DNA of 64,000 nt from Neisseria leonii (GTDB taxonomy: Bacteria; Pseudomonadota; Gammaproteobacteria; Burkholderiales; Neisseriaceae). Of the stretch, positions 51,593 to 60,209 are shown in pieces. The position numbers and the translations under genes were made by a program. The notes beneath the pieces were generated by a model, which searched no databases, was not told the DNA's origin, and saw only the letters and a list, made by a program, of their open reading frames with translations. The stretch covers positions 1,674,001 through 1,738,000 of the forward strand of contig NZ_CP145606.1 in assembly GCF_028776105.2 (NCBI RefSeq), given 5' to 3'. Positions within the stretch are counted from its first letter, which is position 1. Each line of letters begins with the position of its first letter.

Positions 51593-53722
51593 TTAACCGA
51601 TGCGTTTGAACGGCGGCAGGCAGGCGAGCATCTGGCGGCCGTAGTTTTGGGTTTGGACGCGGTTGTCGAGTATGGTGACGCGGCCGTAGTCGCTTTCGGT
51701 GCGGATCAGGCGGCCGACGGCCTGTACCAGCTTGATGCTGGCTTCGGGTACGGTGATTTCGATAAACGGATTGCCGCCGCGCTGTTCGATCCAACGGTTT
51801 TGGGTTTTTTCGACCGGATTGTCGGGCATGGAAAACGGCAGTTTGGCGATAATGACCTGCACGCAGGCCAATCCCGGCAAGTCCAGCCCTTCGGCGAAGC
51901 TGTCCAGCCCGAAAATGATGCTGGCGCGGCCGTCTGAAACGGCTTGATGGTGTCTTTCCAGCAGTACGGCTTTGGGCAGTTCGCCCTGCACCAACAGCAG
52001 CGGCAGGTGGCTTTCGGGCAGGCGCAGGGCGACTTCCTGCATCTGTTTGCGCGAGGAAAACAGCACCAGCGTACCGACGGCTTCATCGGGCGCAATCAGC
52101 TTGGGCAGCCACTCGGCCACGGCGGCGGTGTGGGCGGCGGGGTCTTTGGGGCTGGCGGCCACGGGCGGCAGATACAGCTCGCCCTGTGCCGCAAAATCGA
52201 ACGGGCTTTGCAGGGCGAGGGTGGTGGTTTCGGGCAGCCAGTGCAGGCCGGTTTGGCGCAGGATCAGATTGAAACTGCCCAGCGATTGCAGGGTGGCGGA
52301 GGTGAGCAGCGCACCGGCGGCGCGCCGCCATAATTGGTTGGCCAGATAAGACGCGCTGCTGATGGGGCTGGCGTGGAAAATATAGTCGTTTTTGTCGTCG
52401 AGACGGCGGCTGATCCATTTGGCCAGCGGTGCTTCGCCTTCGGGCGGCACGGTGGCGATCAAATCCCATGTGGCGGAAATCTGCTCGATGCGCGCGCGGA
52501 ACATGCCCAGTTCGCTGCTGAGGCGGTCGATTTGCGCGCTGTTCTGGTCTTTGTCGCGCCGTGCGGCCGAGAGGGCGTCGTTCAGGCTGTTGGCGTGTTT
52601 GTAGAGGCTGCGCGCGGCAACGGCGGTATTGGAAACGGCGGTTTCCAGATGTTCGGGGATTTTGCCGTCCTGCCACAGCCAGACGGATTCGCCGTGTTCG
52701 GAAGGCCTCAATTCGGCGGCTTCGGACAGGTGGAACTGCCATTCGTGCAGGCTTTCGAGCAGGGCGGCGGCCGCTTCGTCGGCCAGATTGGCCAAATCCG
52801 CTTTGTCGGTCAGCGCGGCGATTTTGCCGGTCAGGGCGGGCAGTTTTTCCAGAATCCATGCGGCCTGATTCCACGAATGCTCGGCGGCAAAGCGGCTCAG
52901 GGCTTTTTTGGGCAGGTGGTGCGCCTCGTCGATACAGTAGAAACTGTTTTCGGGCGCGGGCAGAATCACGCCGCCGCCCATGGCGGCATCGACCAGCAGC
53001 AAATCGTGGTTGGCGACGACGACATCCACCGTTTCCAGCGTGTCGCGTGCCAGATAAAACGGGCATTCGGCACGGTTGGGGCAGGCGGCTTTCAGGCAGC
53101 CGTAGTTGTCGTTATTGACTTTCTGCCACACGGCATCGTCGATTTTTTCCGGCCAAGTGTCGCGGTCGCCGTTGAAGCGGCGGGCGGCAAACGCATCGGC
53201 GATGTCGCGCAGACTTTGCAGCTCTTCGGGCTTGGGTTTGCTGTCCCACAGCACGGCGGGGGCATCGAAACCGGCCAGCGTTTGCTGGGCGTTGTTTTGC
53301 GTCAGCTGGTAGAGTTTGTAGGGACACAGATAGCGGCCGCGCCCTTTGGCCAGAGCGAACGTGAGTTCCAGCCCGCTTTTTTCCACCACAAACGGCAGGT
53401 CGCGGTCGACCAGCTGCTCCTGCAATGCCACCGTCGCGCTGGAAACAATCAGCTTTTTGCCGCGCGTTTGTGCCATGATGCCGCCCGCCAGCAGGTAGGC
53501 CAGACTTTTGCCCACGCCGGTGGGCCCTTCCACCACGACAATGCTTTCACCTTCGCGTTTGGGTGCATCTTCGCCCTCGGTGCGGGTTTGCGTGCGCGAA
53601 AACGCGTTGGCCACGGCCGCAATCATCTCGCGCTGGGCGGCGCGCGGGCGGAACTGCGGCAGGTTTTGCGCAATGGCGCGGTAGTGGTCGCGGATGGCGT
53701 TTTTTTCTAAGTCGGTGAGCAT
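51593..53722 (-). CDS. dinG: ATP-dependent DNA helicase DinG
   Basis: A 709-residue superfamily 2 helicase of the XPD/DinG type, which unwinds DNA with 5'-3' polarity and resolves R-loops and damage structures. Walker A is VVEGPTGVGKSLAYL (about residues 63-77). The Fe-S cluster cysteines are in GRYLCPYKL, YGCLKAACPNRAECPF and nearby; the DEAH box reads CIDEAHHLPK. The C-terminal half has GLDSFAEGLDLPG and AVGRLIRTESD (motif VI). The length matches DinG. The ATG at 53722 is the first codon of the frame. A DUS stands directly upstream. Confidence 0.93.
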   Translation of the reverse strand: MLTDLEKNAIRDHYRAIAQNLPQFRPRAAQREMIAAVANAFSRTQTRTEGEDAPKREGESIVVVEGPTGVGKSLAYLLAGGIMAQTRGKKLIVSSATVALQEQLVDRDLPFVVEKSGLELTFALAKGRGRYLCPYKLYQLTQNNAQQTLAGFDAPAVLWDSKPKPEELQSLRDIADAFAARRFNGDRDTWPEKIDDAVWQKVNNDNYGCLKAACPNRAECPFYLARDTLETVDVVVANHDLLLVDAAMGGGVILPAPENSFYCIDEAHHLPKKALSRFAAEHSWNQAAWILEKLPALTGKIAALTDKADLANLADEAAAALLESLHEWQFHLSEAAELRPSEHGESVWLWQDGKIPEHLETAVSNTAVAARSLYKHANSLNDALSAARRDKDQNSAQIDRLSSELGMFRARIEQISATWDLIATVPPEGEAPLAKWISRRLDDKNDYIFHASPISSASYLANQLWRRAAGALLTSATLQSLGSFNLILRQTGLHWLPETTTLALQSPFDFAAQGELYLPPVAASPKDPAAHTAAVAEWLPKLIAPDEAVGTLVLFSSRKQMQEVALRLPESHLPLLLVQGELPKAVLLERHHQAVSDGRASIIFGLDSFAEGLDLPGLACVQVIIAKLPFSMPDNPVEKTQNRWIEQRGGNPFIEITVPEASIKLVQAVGRLIRTESDYGRVTILDNRVQTQNYGRQMLACLPPFKRIG

Positions 53723-54525
53723 AAAGGCCGTCTGAAAAGGAGTGCGGCGGGAAACGGGTTATTTTAGCATTGTTCGGTGTGTTGCTGTTTCGGGCAGACA
53801 GATGCAGCGTTGTATTGGGCAGTGTGGTTGGATAGGTTTGGCGGTTGCGTTTTTTTATACCGCATGGTGTCGGCGGAGCGGGCAGGGCAAAGGAGGTGTC
53901 GGATTCGGGAATCCGGCATACGGCAGATTGTTGCGGTGCTGCAACTGAAATACTGCAGGGCAGAATGAAATAATGGTTGGAAAATCATGATATTTGAACC
54001 GGCAAACAGGCCGTCTGAAACCTTTCCGCAGGTTTTCAGACGGCCTGTCGTGTTTTTTGGCTTGCTGTTGATGCTCCGTAACCGTGTTTTGCCTTCGGGC
54101 GGCTGTATATCCGAGCATCACGGAATGATGCCGGCAATACCGAATAGATAATGGCGGCGGCACCGCCGGTCAGCCCGCCGGTTTATGGCTTTTTGTGCGG
54201 GCAGGGTGTCGGATTCGGGAATCCGGCCTGCGCAGGTATCAGGCCGTCTGAATAGGCAGGCGGCGGTGTGGGTTGGAATCTGTCTCCGGTTTTGTGTTGC
54301 AAGCCCTTGGATTTGGGCAGAGAGATGGTGGTGATGTAGGCCGGATTCTCGCAGATGTAGGTCGGATACTTGTATCCGACAGTCAAAAAATCGGGTAATG
54401 GTTGGGGTGCTGCTTGGATTGGGTAAACAGAAATGTGCTCCACTCGTTTTAGCTGTGCAGAAATAGTGATCCACACTATTTTTAGCTTCGCAGAAACCAC
54501 GTTTTCAGACGGCCTTGGATTGGGA
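53723..54525. other. 800-base gene-free stretch full of repeats
   Basis: Between dinG and ruvA I find only repeats: degenerate palindromic units near 53897 and 54205, a DUS-pair hairpin at 54008-54046, a composite palindromic unit at 54336-54380, and two GCAGAAA-type units with a DUS at 54437-54514. The short open frames have no ribosome-binding sites or recognisable domains. Confidence 0.5.
54008..54046. terminator. DUS-pair hairpin in the dinG-ruvA spacer
   Basis: AGGCCGTCTGAAACCT and AGGTTTTCAGACGGCCT form a stem of about 13 bp. There is no gene immediately upstream on either strand. Confidence 0.5.
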
Positions 54526-55104
54526 TTATTTCAGCAGGTTTTTCAGTGCGAGCCGCACGCCTTCGCCGACTTCGGTGCCGGGGGCGATGCCTTTGACGGC
54601 GGTGCGCGCTTCGCGTTCGTTGTAGCCCAAGGCCAGCAGGGTGCTGATGATGTCGTCGGTTTCATCGGCAGGCTGCGGGGCAGACAGGGTGTCGGATGGG
54701 GCGGCTGCGAGTTTGCCGCGCAGTTCGAGAATCATGCGCTCGGCGGTTTTTTTACCGATGCCGGGGGCGGAGGAGAGGCGTTTGATGTCTTCCTGTGCCA
54801 CGGCTTGTGCCAGTTCTTCCGCGCTCATGGCCGATAAGATGCCCAGCGCGGTTTTTGCGCCGATGCCGCCTACTTTGACCAATTGGCGGAATGTGGCGCG
54901 TTCGGCCGCCGTGGCAAAGCCGAACAGCAGGTGTGCATCTTCGCGTACCACCAGTTGCGTATAGATTTTTACGGTTTCGCCCAAGGGCGGCAGTTGGTAG
55001 AAAGTCTGCATGGAAACGTCGACTTCGTAGCCTACGCCGTTGATGTCGATGACGATTTGCGGCGGCTGTTTTTCGATGAGTTTTCCGGTGAGACGGCTGA
55101 TCAT
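54526..55104 (-). CDS. ruvA: Holliday junction branch migration protein RuvA
   Basis: A 192-residue DNA-binding subunit that recruits RuvB to Holliday junctions. The N-terminal OB fold begins [20 protein letters not shown]; the middle has the two helix-hairpin-helix motifs ([15 protein letters not shown] and [16 protein letters not shown]), and the C-terminal domain III contacts RuvB. I used the ATG at 55104, which begins the conserved sequence; an upstream TTG- or ATG-started frame adds only unconserved residues. ruvB is not adjacent, as often in Neisseria. Confidence 0.95.
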   Translation of the reverse strand: MISRLTGKLIEKQPPQIVIDINGVGYEVDVSMQTFYQLPPLGETVKIYTQLVVREDAHLLFGFATAAERATFRQLVKVGGIGAKTALGILSAMSAEELAQAVAQEDIKRLSSAPGIGKKTAERMILELRGKLAAAPSDTLSAPQPADETDDIISTLLALGYNEREARTAVKGIAPGTEVGEGVRLALKNLLK

Positions 55105-55133
55105 GGGGATTGTCCTGATAAAAAAGCGATTGT

Positions 55134-55182
55134 ACAAAACAAAACGGCCTGTGTGTCAGGTGTTTCCCGATACACAGGCCGT
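55134..55182 (-). terminator. Terminator after rlpA, minus strand
   Basis: ACGGCCTGTGT and ACACAGGCCGT form a perfect 11-bp stem. The minus strand continues into a T-rich run, so it ends rlpA transcription. One arm overlaps a DUS. Confidence 0.75.
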
Positions 55183-55228
55183 CTGAAAACGGTGAGCAGC
55201 ACCGTTTCTGCGCAGCTAAAACAGGCGC

Positions 55229-55786
55229 TCAGATGGCGGTTTGGGCTTTGGTGTCCGTATCGTTTTGACGGCCCGGCACGATTTGTTCCACGCGCACGTT
55301 GGCCGTACCCCGGTTGATGAAGCCCAGTTTCTGTGCGGCGGCTTTGGAGACATCGACCACGCGGCCGGCGTGGAAAGGGCCGCGGTCGTTGATGCGGACA
55401 ATCACGCTTTTGCCGTTGGCCAGATTGGTAACACGCGCATAGCTCGGAATGGGCAGTGTGCGGTGGGCGGCGGTCATCATATTCATGTCGAATTTTTCGC
55501 CGCTGGACGTTTTTTTGCCGTGGAATCCGGGGCCGTACCAAGAGGCGCGGCCGGTTTCGCTGAAGCTTTCTACTGTTTTGCTCGGGTAGTAGCGCTTGCC
55601 CGCGACTTTATAGCTGAGATTGGCACTGCGGTGCAGCGGTTCTGCTTTGACGGAAGCGGCATCGGCTGCGCGGCCGGAGGCGTGTGCGGCAGGCGTCAGG
55701 AGCGCGGCGGAAGCGAGGGCCAGGGCGCTCAGGGCGCCGGCCAGGCGAGCAGGGTAGCAGTTGGCTTGGTTCAAAACGGGTTCCAA
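55229..55786 (-). CDS. rlpA: RlpA-family septal ring protein, short form
   Basis: A 185-residue exported protein with a double-psi beta-barrel domain. The core is clear: GRASWYGPGFHGKKTSSGE with the conserved Trp/Tyr/Gly, MMTAAHRTLPIPSYARVTN, and VRINDRGPFHAGRVVDVS with the catalytic-type Asp. In some species RlpA is a lytic transglycosylase acting on denuded peptidoglycan at the septum. Here the protein stops soon after the barrel and lacks a C-terminal SPOR domain. A signal peptide is present, but I see no lipobox. The start is a TTG at 55786; no ATG upstream or nearby is usable, and a second TTG four codons on is an alternative. Confidence 0.85.
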   Translation of the reverse strand: MEPVLNQANCYPARLAGALSALALASAALLTPAAHASGRAADAASVKAEPLHRSANLSYKVAGKRYYPSKTVESFSETGRASWYGPGFHGKKTSSGEKFDMNMMTAAHRTLPIPSYARVTNLANGKSVIVRINDRGPFHAGRVVDVSKAAAQKLGFINRGTANVRVEQIVPGRQNDTDTKAQTAI

Positions 55787-55900
55787 TTCTTGAGTTAATC
55801 TTGTTGTGCCGGGTCTGTTTTTATTCTGATACGGCTGTGCTGCCTGATGCAGCAGTCGGTTGCTTGCCGGAAAACGGGTTGCGGCGTTTTTCAGACGGCC

Positions 55901-56365
55901 TCAACTGCCGCCGGCAAAATCGTGTTGCCGCCATGCTTCAAACAGCATCACGGCAACGGTATTGGACAAATTCATGCTGCGGCTACCCGGCTTCATCGGC
56001 AGACGCAGTTTTTGTGCCTCGGGCAGGCTGTCGAGTATTTCGGGCGGCAGGCCGCGCGTTTCGGGGCCGAACAAAAATACATCGCCTGCTTCAAAGGCGG
56101 TGCGGTCGGGGCGGCTGCGGCCTTTGGTCGTCAGGGCGAAAATGCGCCGGCCGGACAGGGCGTTCAGACAACTGTCAAAATGTTCGTGTACCGTTACGCT
56201 GGCAAATTCGTGATAGTCTAGGCCGGCGCGCTTCATTTTGGCCGAATCGAGCGGGAAGCCGAGCGGTTTGACCAGGTGCAGGTCGGCACCGGTATTGGCG
56301 CACAGGCGGATAATATTGCCCGTATTCGGCGGGATTTCCGGCTGGTACAGCACAACAGTAAACAT
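55901..56365 (-). CDS. trmL: tRNA (cytidine(34)-2'-O)-methyltransferase TrmL
   Basis: A 154-residue SPOUT-fold enzyme that methylates the wobble position of leucine tRNAs using S-adenosylmethionine. YQPEIPPNTGNIIRLCANTG (about residues 8-27) is the family entry motif; DVFLFGPETRGLPPEIL and LRLPMKPGSRSMNLSNTVAV form the knotted cofactor site with the conserved Arg and Asn. The ATG at 56365 gives the normal TrmL start MFTVVLYQ. The stop of comF lies about 50 bases upstream, so the two genes are probably cotranscribed. Confidence 0.93.
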   Translation of the reverse strand: MFTVVLYQPEIPPNTGNIIRLCANTGADLHLVKPLGFPLDSAKMKRAGLDYHEFASVTVHEHFDSCLNALSGRRIFALTTKGRSRPDRTAFEAGDVFLFGPETRGLPPEILDSLPEAQKLRLPMKPGSRSMNLSNTVAVMLFEAWRQHDFAGGS

Positions 56366-56415
56366 AAAAATCAGCCACTTAAACCGCGACATGATGCGGA
56401 TAAATTCGGCAGCCG

Positions 56416-57129
56416 TCAAGATTTTTGCATTCCGGCCTGTGCCAGTACCCAGCCGGAAATTTCGGCAGCCCCCGCCTGCCTTAGCGTCCGCGCCAGTTCG
56501 AAAATCGTGCTGCCGCTGGTGAAAACATCATCGATTATCAGGATTTTACGGTTTTTAACGTTGGGTTCGGCACGAAAGATGCCGTGCACGTTTTTCCGGC
56601 GTTCGGCGTAGGGCAGTGTGCTCTGCGGCGGGGCAGGCCGTCTGAAAACCGCTCCGTGCGGCAGCAGCGGTAGGGAAAAGCGGCGGGAAACGGCTTCGGC
56701 GAGCAGGTCGCACTGGTTAAACCCGCGTTCGATGCGCCGCGTGCGGCTCAGCGGCATGGCCAAAACCGCATCGGGCGGCGAAGCGGCTAGGTGTGCGGGC
56801 GGGCAGGCCAGCATCATGCCGCACAGTGCGGCGGCCAGATCGATTTTTCCCAAATGCTTGTATTGGTGCAAAATACCTGCCAGCGGCGGTTCGTAGAAAA
56901 ACGAGGCGTGCAGGTGTGCCAGCGGCGGCGGTTTTTTCTGACAGCTGCCGCAGGGCGTGCTGCCATTGCCGCGTCCGCCGCATTGCGGGCAGAATTGCGC
57001 CGCCGGGCGCGCCAGATGGCGCAGGTCGGCCAGGCAGGCGGTGCAGACGGCGCAGCCTGCGCGGGAATCGTGGCATAATAAACAGTTTCGGGCAGCGGCA
57101 AAGCGTTGGGGGAAGGAAGCGGAAAACAT
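56416..57129 (-). CDS. comF: ComF family phosphoribosyltransferase-like protein
   Basis: A 237-residue protein of the ComF group, linked to natural transformation. Near the N-terminus four cysteine pairs (CLLCHDS, CAVCTAC, CPQCGGRG, CGSC) form a zinc-binding region; the C-terminal half is a type I phosphoribosyltransferase fold with ILIIDDVFTSGST as the PRPP loop. Presence of comF agrees with the abundant uptake sequences. The start at 57129 overlaps the divergent bioH start within CATG; GGAG lies about seven bases before it on this strand, inside the bioH coding region. A TTG-started frame five codons longer is possible. Confidence 0.88.
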   Translation of the reverse strand: MFSASFPQRFAAARNCLLCHDSRAGCAVCTACLADLRHLARPAAQFCPQCGGRGNGSTPCGSCQKKPPPLAHLHASFFYEPPLAGILHQYKHLGKIDLAAALCGMMLACPPAHLAASPPDAVLAMPLSRTRRIERGFNQCDLLAEAVSRRFSLPLLPHGAVFRRPAPPQSTLPYAERRKNVHGIFRAEPNVKNRKILIIDDVFTSGSTIFELARTLRQAGAAEISGWVLAQAGMQKS

Positions 57130-57892
57130 GGCACACTCCGGCAAAAAACTTTATCTGATACACGGTTGGGCGGCGAACCGCCATATTTTCGACGGCTGGT
57201 CGGCGCATTTTCCCGCCGACTGGCAGATTACCGCCCTCAACCTGCCCGGCCACGGCGGTGCGCCGTTTGACGGTGTATTCGACGTGGCGGCGGCGGCCGA
57301 CGGTTTGGCCGCGCAGATGGACGACGGCGCGCTGGTGTTGGGCTGGTCGCTCGGCGGTTTGGCCGCGCTGTTTCTGGCGGCGCGCCACCCGCGGAAAGTG
57401 CGCGGCCTGTGTCTGTGCGCGAGTTTCGCCAAGTTTCTCGCCGCCGAAGATTATCCCGAGGGCTTGGCACCGACATCATTGGTGAAAATGGCCGACTGCT
57501 TCGAGCAAGACTATCACAAATATATGCAGCAGTTTGTGCAGATGCAGTTTCTGTATGCCAAAGAGCGGCAGGCGGCCGTGATGGCGCAACTGTTTCCCGC
57601 CCTGACAGCCGACGGCGCGCCCGCTGCTTTGCGTGCGGCTTTGGACGGTGCGGCACACGCCGATGCGCGCGGCCTGCTGGCGGACATTTGCGTGCCGGTT
57701 CTGCTGGTGTACGGCGGCAAAGACCGGATTACCCCTGTGCGGTTGGGGGAATACCTGCAACGGCATCTGCCCGATGCGCGGCTGGAAATCATCGGGCAGG
57801 CGGCACATGCGCCGTTTCTCAGCCATGCAGACGGATTTGCCGCGCTGCTGGCCGGTTTTGCCCAGACCCGCGTGTGGCCGCAGGCCGTCTGA
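57128..57892 (+). CDS. bioH: Pimeloyl-ACP methyl ester esterase BioH
   Basis: A 254-residue alpha/beta hydrolase that removes the methyl cap from pimeloyl-ACP methyl ester in biotin synthesis. The catalytic triad is readable: Ser in LGWSLGGLAAL (about residue 80), Asp in YGGKDRITP and His in QAAHAPFLSH near the end. LIHGWAANRHIFDGW near the start gives the oxyanion hole. GGAAGGAAG lies eight bases upstream of the ATG. bioC follows, supporting the assignment. The stop is within a DUS (CCGCAGGCCGTCTGA). Confidence 0.92.
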   Translation: MAHSGKKLYLIHGWAANRHIFDGWSAHFPADWQITALNLPGHGGAPFDGVFDVAAAADGLAAQMDDGALVLGWSLGGLAALFLAARHPRKVRGLCLCASFAKFLAAEDYPEGLAPTSLVKMADCFEQDYHKYMQQFVQMQFLYAKERQAAVMAQLFPALTADGAPAALRAALDGAAHADARGLLADICVPVLLVYGGKDRITPVRLGEYLQRHLPDARLEIIGQAAHAPFLSHADGFAALLAGFAQTRVWPQAV

Positions 57893-58011
57893 AAACGGGT
57901 GTAAACCGCATGGCCGCACAGTTTTGAACGGTTGCCCCCCATCCGAACCATGATTTTCAGACGGCCTGCCGTTTCCGCCACACATTTTCCCGCAATCACT
58001 CGGACAGGCTG

Positions 58012-58791
58012 ATGATGCAGCAAGACAAATGGACCATCCACCGCTATCTGGCCGAACAGGCCGATGCGCGCCTCGACTGGCTCAAACGCGAGCCGGAACA
58101 GATTTTTCTGGCCGGTGCCGACGGCGATTGCAGCCGCCGCCTGCTGGCCGCGCGTTATCCCCATGCCCGTTTCAGCGAATTTGATGCCCGCGCCGACTAT
58201 CTGGCCGAAGCGGCCGCCTCCCGGCAGGGCGGTTGGCTGGCGCGTTTGGGCGGGCGGCGCAAAACCGTGCAGTACTGTCAGGCGGCCGACACACCGCTGC
58301 CCGCCGCCGGTGCAGATATGCTGTGGTCCAACCTCGGCCTGATAACGGCGCGGGAAGCCGTGCCGGTATTCGGGTGCTGGGCCGATGCGCTGAAAACCGA
58401 CGGTCTGCTGTTTTTCACCCATTTCGGTGCCGACAGCCTGAGCGGCCTGCGCACGTTTTGGGCGGAACACGGTATCCGCACCGATGCGCCGCTGTTGCGG
58501 GATATGCACGATTTGGGCGATATGCTGTTCCACAACGGTTTTTACGACCCCGTGATGGACACGGCACGGCTGGTATTGGACTACCGCGATGCCGGTGTAA
58601 TGTACCGCGATATGCAGGCCGTCGGCCTGTGGCAGGCGTTGAACCTGTCGGACGGGCAGGCCGCGCTCGACCTGCTGCGCCCCCGTTTTTCAGACGGCCT
58701 GAGCATCACGCTGGAAACCGTGTTCGGCCATGCCCTCAAACGGCCGCAGCTGGCCGAGGGCGAACAGGCCGTGCAGTTTGTCCGGCAGTAA
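58012..58791 (+). CDS. bioC: Malonyl-ACP O-methyltransferase BioC-like
   Basis: A 259-residue S-adenosylmethionine-dependent methyltransferase that caps malonyl-ACP so that fatty acid enzymes can extend it to pimeloyl. The C-terminal signature LLRDMHDLGDMLFHNGFYDP (about residues 162-181) and the following VMDTARLVLDYRDA are BioC-specific. The N-terminal cofactor motif is weak: IFLAGADGDCSRRLLAARYP has one fewer glycine than usual. Start at the first of two tandem ATGs, 58012. It lies 119 bases after bioH, with a DUS in between. A DUS is in frame as RFSDGLSI. Confidence 0.88.
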   Translation: MMQQDKWTIHRYLAEQADARLDWLKREPEQIFLAGADGDCSRRLLAARYPHARFSEFDARADYLAEAAASRQGGWLARLGGRRKTVQYCQAADTPLPAAGADMLWSNLGLITAREAVPVFGCWADALKTDGLLFFTHFGADSLSGLRTFWAEHGIRTDAPLLRDMHDLGDMLFHNGFYDPVMDTARLVLDYRDAGVMYRDMQAVGLWQALNLSDGQAALDLLRPRFSDGLSITLETVFGHALKRPQLAEGEQAVQFVRQ

Positions 58792-59026
58792 AGAAAGGTA
58801 AGGACTGATTTTATTTGTGCTTTTGTGATGTTGGGTTAAACGGCCGCGAAGGCGGCTTCCCAAGCTGCCCGGAAAGCTGAATCCGCCGCGTGCGGCCGCG
58901 GCTGCTTTGCAAATGTAAAAAAGCGTGATTGCTGTGTGGTGTAGTGCTGTGTTATTTCTGAAAAAAGCAGTAGAAACATGCAGTAAAACAACAACAACGG
59001 AAAAATATCACGAAAGGAAGTCTTCC

Positions 59027-60109
59027 ATGGATCTGAATACCATCAAGCAAGTGCAGAGCAAACAGTCTTATCCCAGTGTTACCATTACCCTGCCGACTTA
59101 CCGCACCTCGCCCGATAACGATAAAGACGTTATCCGCCTGAAAAATCTGGTCGGCGAAGCCGTCGGCCGGCTGGAAAACGAATTCGGCAAGCGCGAAACC
59201 GCCGATATTGTCGAAGCCGTCAACCGTTTGGCCGATTCGGTCGATAACGAGCAGAACTTGGACGGCCTGGTGATTTTCGCCAGTGCCGAATATGCTGAAA
59301 TGTTCCGCCTGCCGTTCCGCGTACCGGAGCGCGTAACCATTGCCGACAACTTCCTCACCCGCGACTTGGTTTTCGCCCTGAACCGCAGCCCGCTGTACCT
59401 GCTGACCGTTTTGAGCGAACACGGCACGCGCCTGTTTGTCGGACAGAAGGAAAATCTGGACGAAATCGAAGCCTACGGCTTCCCGTTCAGCATTGAAAAT
59501 GCGGCGGCCGATGCAGGCCCGAGCCAGGACATCAGCCATGTGCGCGACCAGATGGTTACCGACAAAATGCGCGAAGTCGGTCAGGCATTGGCCGAGGCGC
59601 AGGCACAGATTCCCGCCCCGCTGGCAGTGTTGGGCGTAGACCGCAATATCGGCCATTTCAAGGACGGTGCGGCGGCGGTGGCCGATAAGGTGATGCTGTA
59701 TATTCACGGCGGCCACAACAGCGACAATGCGCACGAACTGGGTCAGACCGTTTGGCCGCAAGTTAAAGAAGCATTGGCCGCAGAGCGTTTGAAAGTGTTT
59801 GACGAGCTGGGCAATGCCAAAGGCAACCAGCTGTTTGCCGGCGGCCTGAACGAAGTGTGGCAGGCGGCGGTGGACGGGCGTACCGAGCTGCTGGTGGTGG
59901 AAGAAGACCTGCACATTGCTGCCGAAGTCAGCGGAGACGGCCGCAAGCTGACGGAAACTGCCGATGCCCAAGGCGAATGCGCTTATGACGATATTGTCGA
60001 TGAAATCATCGAAAAAGTACTGGCAGCTGGCGGACGGGTGAAATTTGTCGATAACGGCAGCTTAGCCGAACACGCCGAGCGCGGGCTGGCCGCCGTAACC
60101 CGCTATTGA
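59027..60109 (+). CDS. Balon-like ribosome hibernation factor (aeRF1/baeRF family)
   Basis: A 360-residue protein of the bacterial archaeo-eukaryotic release-factor-like family (baeRF), related to the ribosome hibernation factor Balon. It is expected to bind the ribosomal A site during stress. Recognisable features are PSVTITLPTYRTSPDND at the start, an RF-like middle with FPFSIENAAADAGPSQDISH and the C-terminal eL30-type domain with TELLVVEEDLHIAAEV. I assign the family from overall resemblance. GAAAGGAAG lies eight bases before the ATG at 59027. About 235 bases upstream contain no other gene. A DUS hairpin follows. Confidence 0.75.
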   Translation: MDLNTIKQVQSKQSYPSVTITLPTYRTSPDNDKDVIRLKNLVGEAVGRLENEFGKRETADIVEAVNRLADSVDNEQNLDGLVIFASAEYAEMFRLPFRVPERVTIADNFLTRDLVFALNRSPLYLLTVLSEHGTRLFVGQKENLDEIEAYGFPFSIENAAADAGPSQDISHVRDQMVTDKMREVGQALAEAQAQIPAPLAVLGVDRNIGHFKDGAAAVADKVMLYIHGGHNSDNAHELGQTVWPQVKEALAAERLKVFDELGNAKGNQLFAGGLNEVWQAAVDGRTELLVVEEDLHIAAEVSGDGRKLTETADAQGECAYDDIVDEIIEKVLAAGGRVKFVDNGSLAEHAERGLAAVTRY

Positions 60110-60137
60110 CCGCCCGCCCCGTTGCCGGACAGTATGC

Positions 60138-60166
60138 AGGCCGTCTGTTTTCAGACGGCCTTTTTC
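60138..60166 (+). terminator. DUS terminator after the Balon-like gene
   Basis: AGGCCGTCTG TTTT CAGACGGCCT is followed by five T. A TATAAT (60169-60174) begins three bases later and probably serves the next gene. Confidence 0.82.
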
Positions 60167-60209
60167 CTTATAATCCCGTACGTTGGAACCATCGGATTGG
60201 AGAATGGCG

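Noticed and set aside
53742..53968. Short forward frames between dinG and ruvA
   Set aside because: They run through repeat units, lack ribosome-binding sites, and contain Cys/Arg-rich, low-quality sequence.
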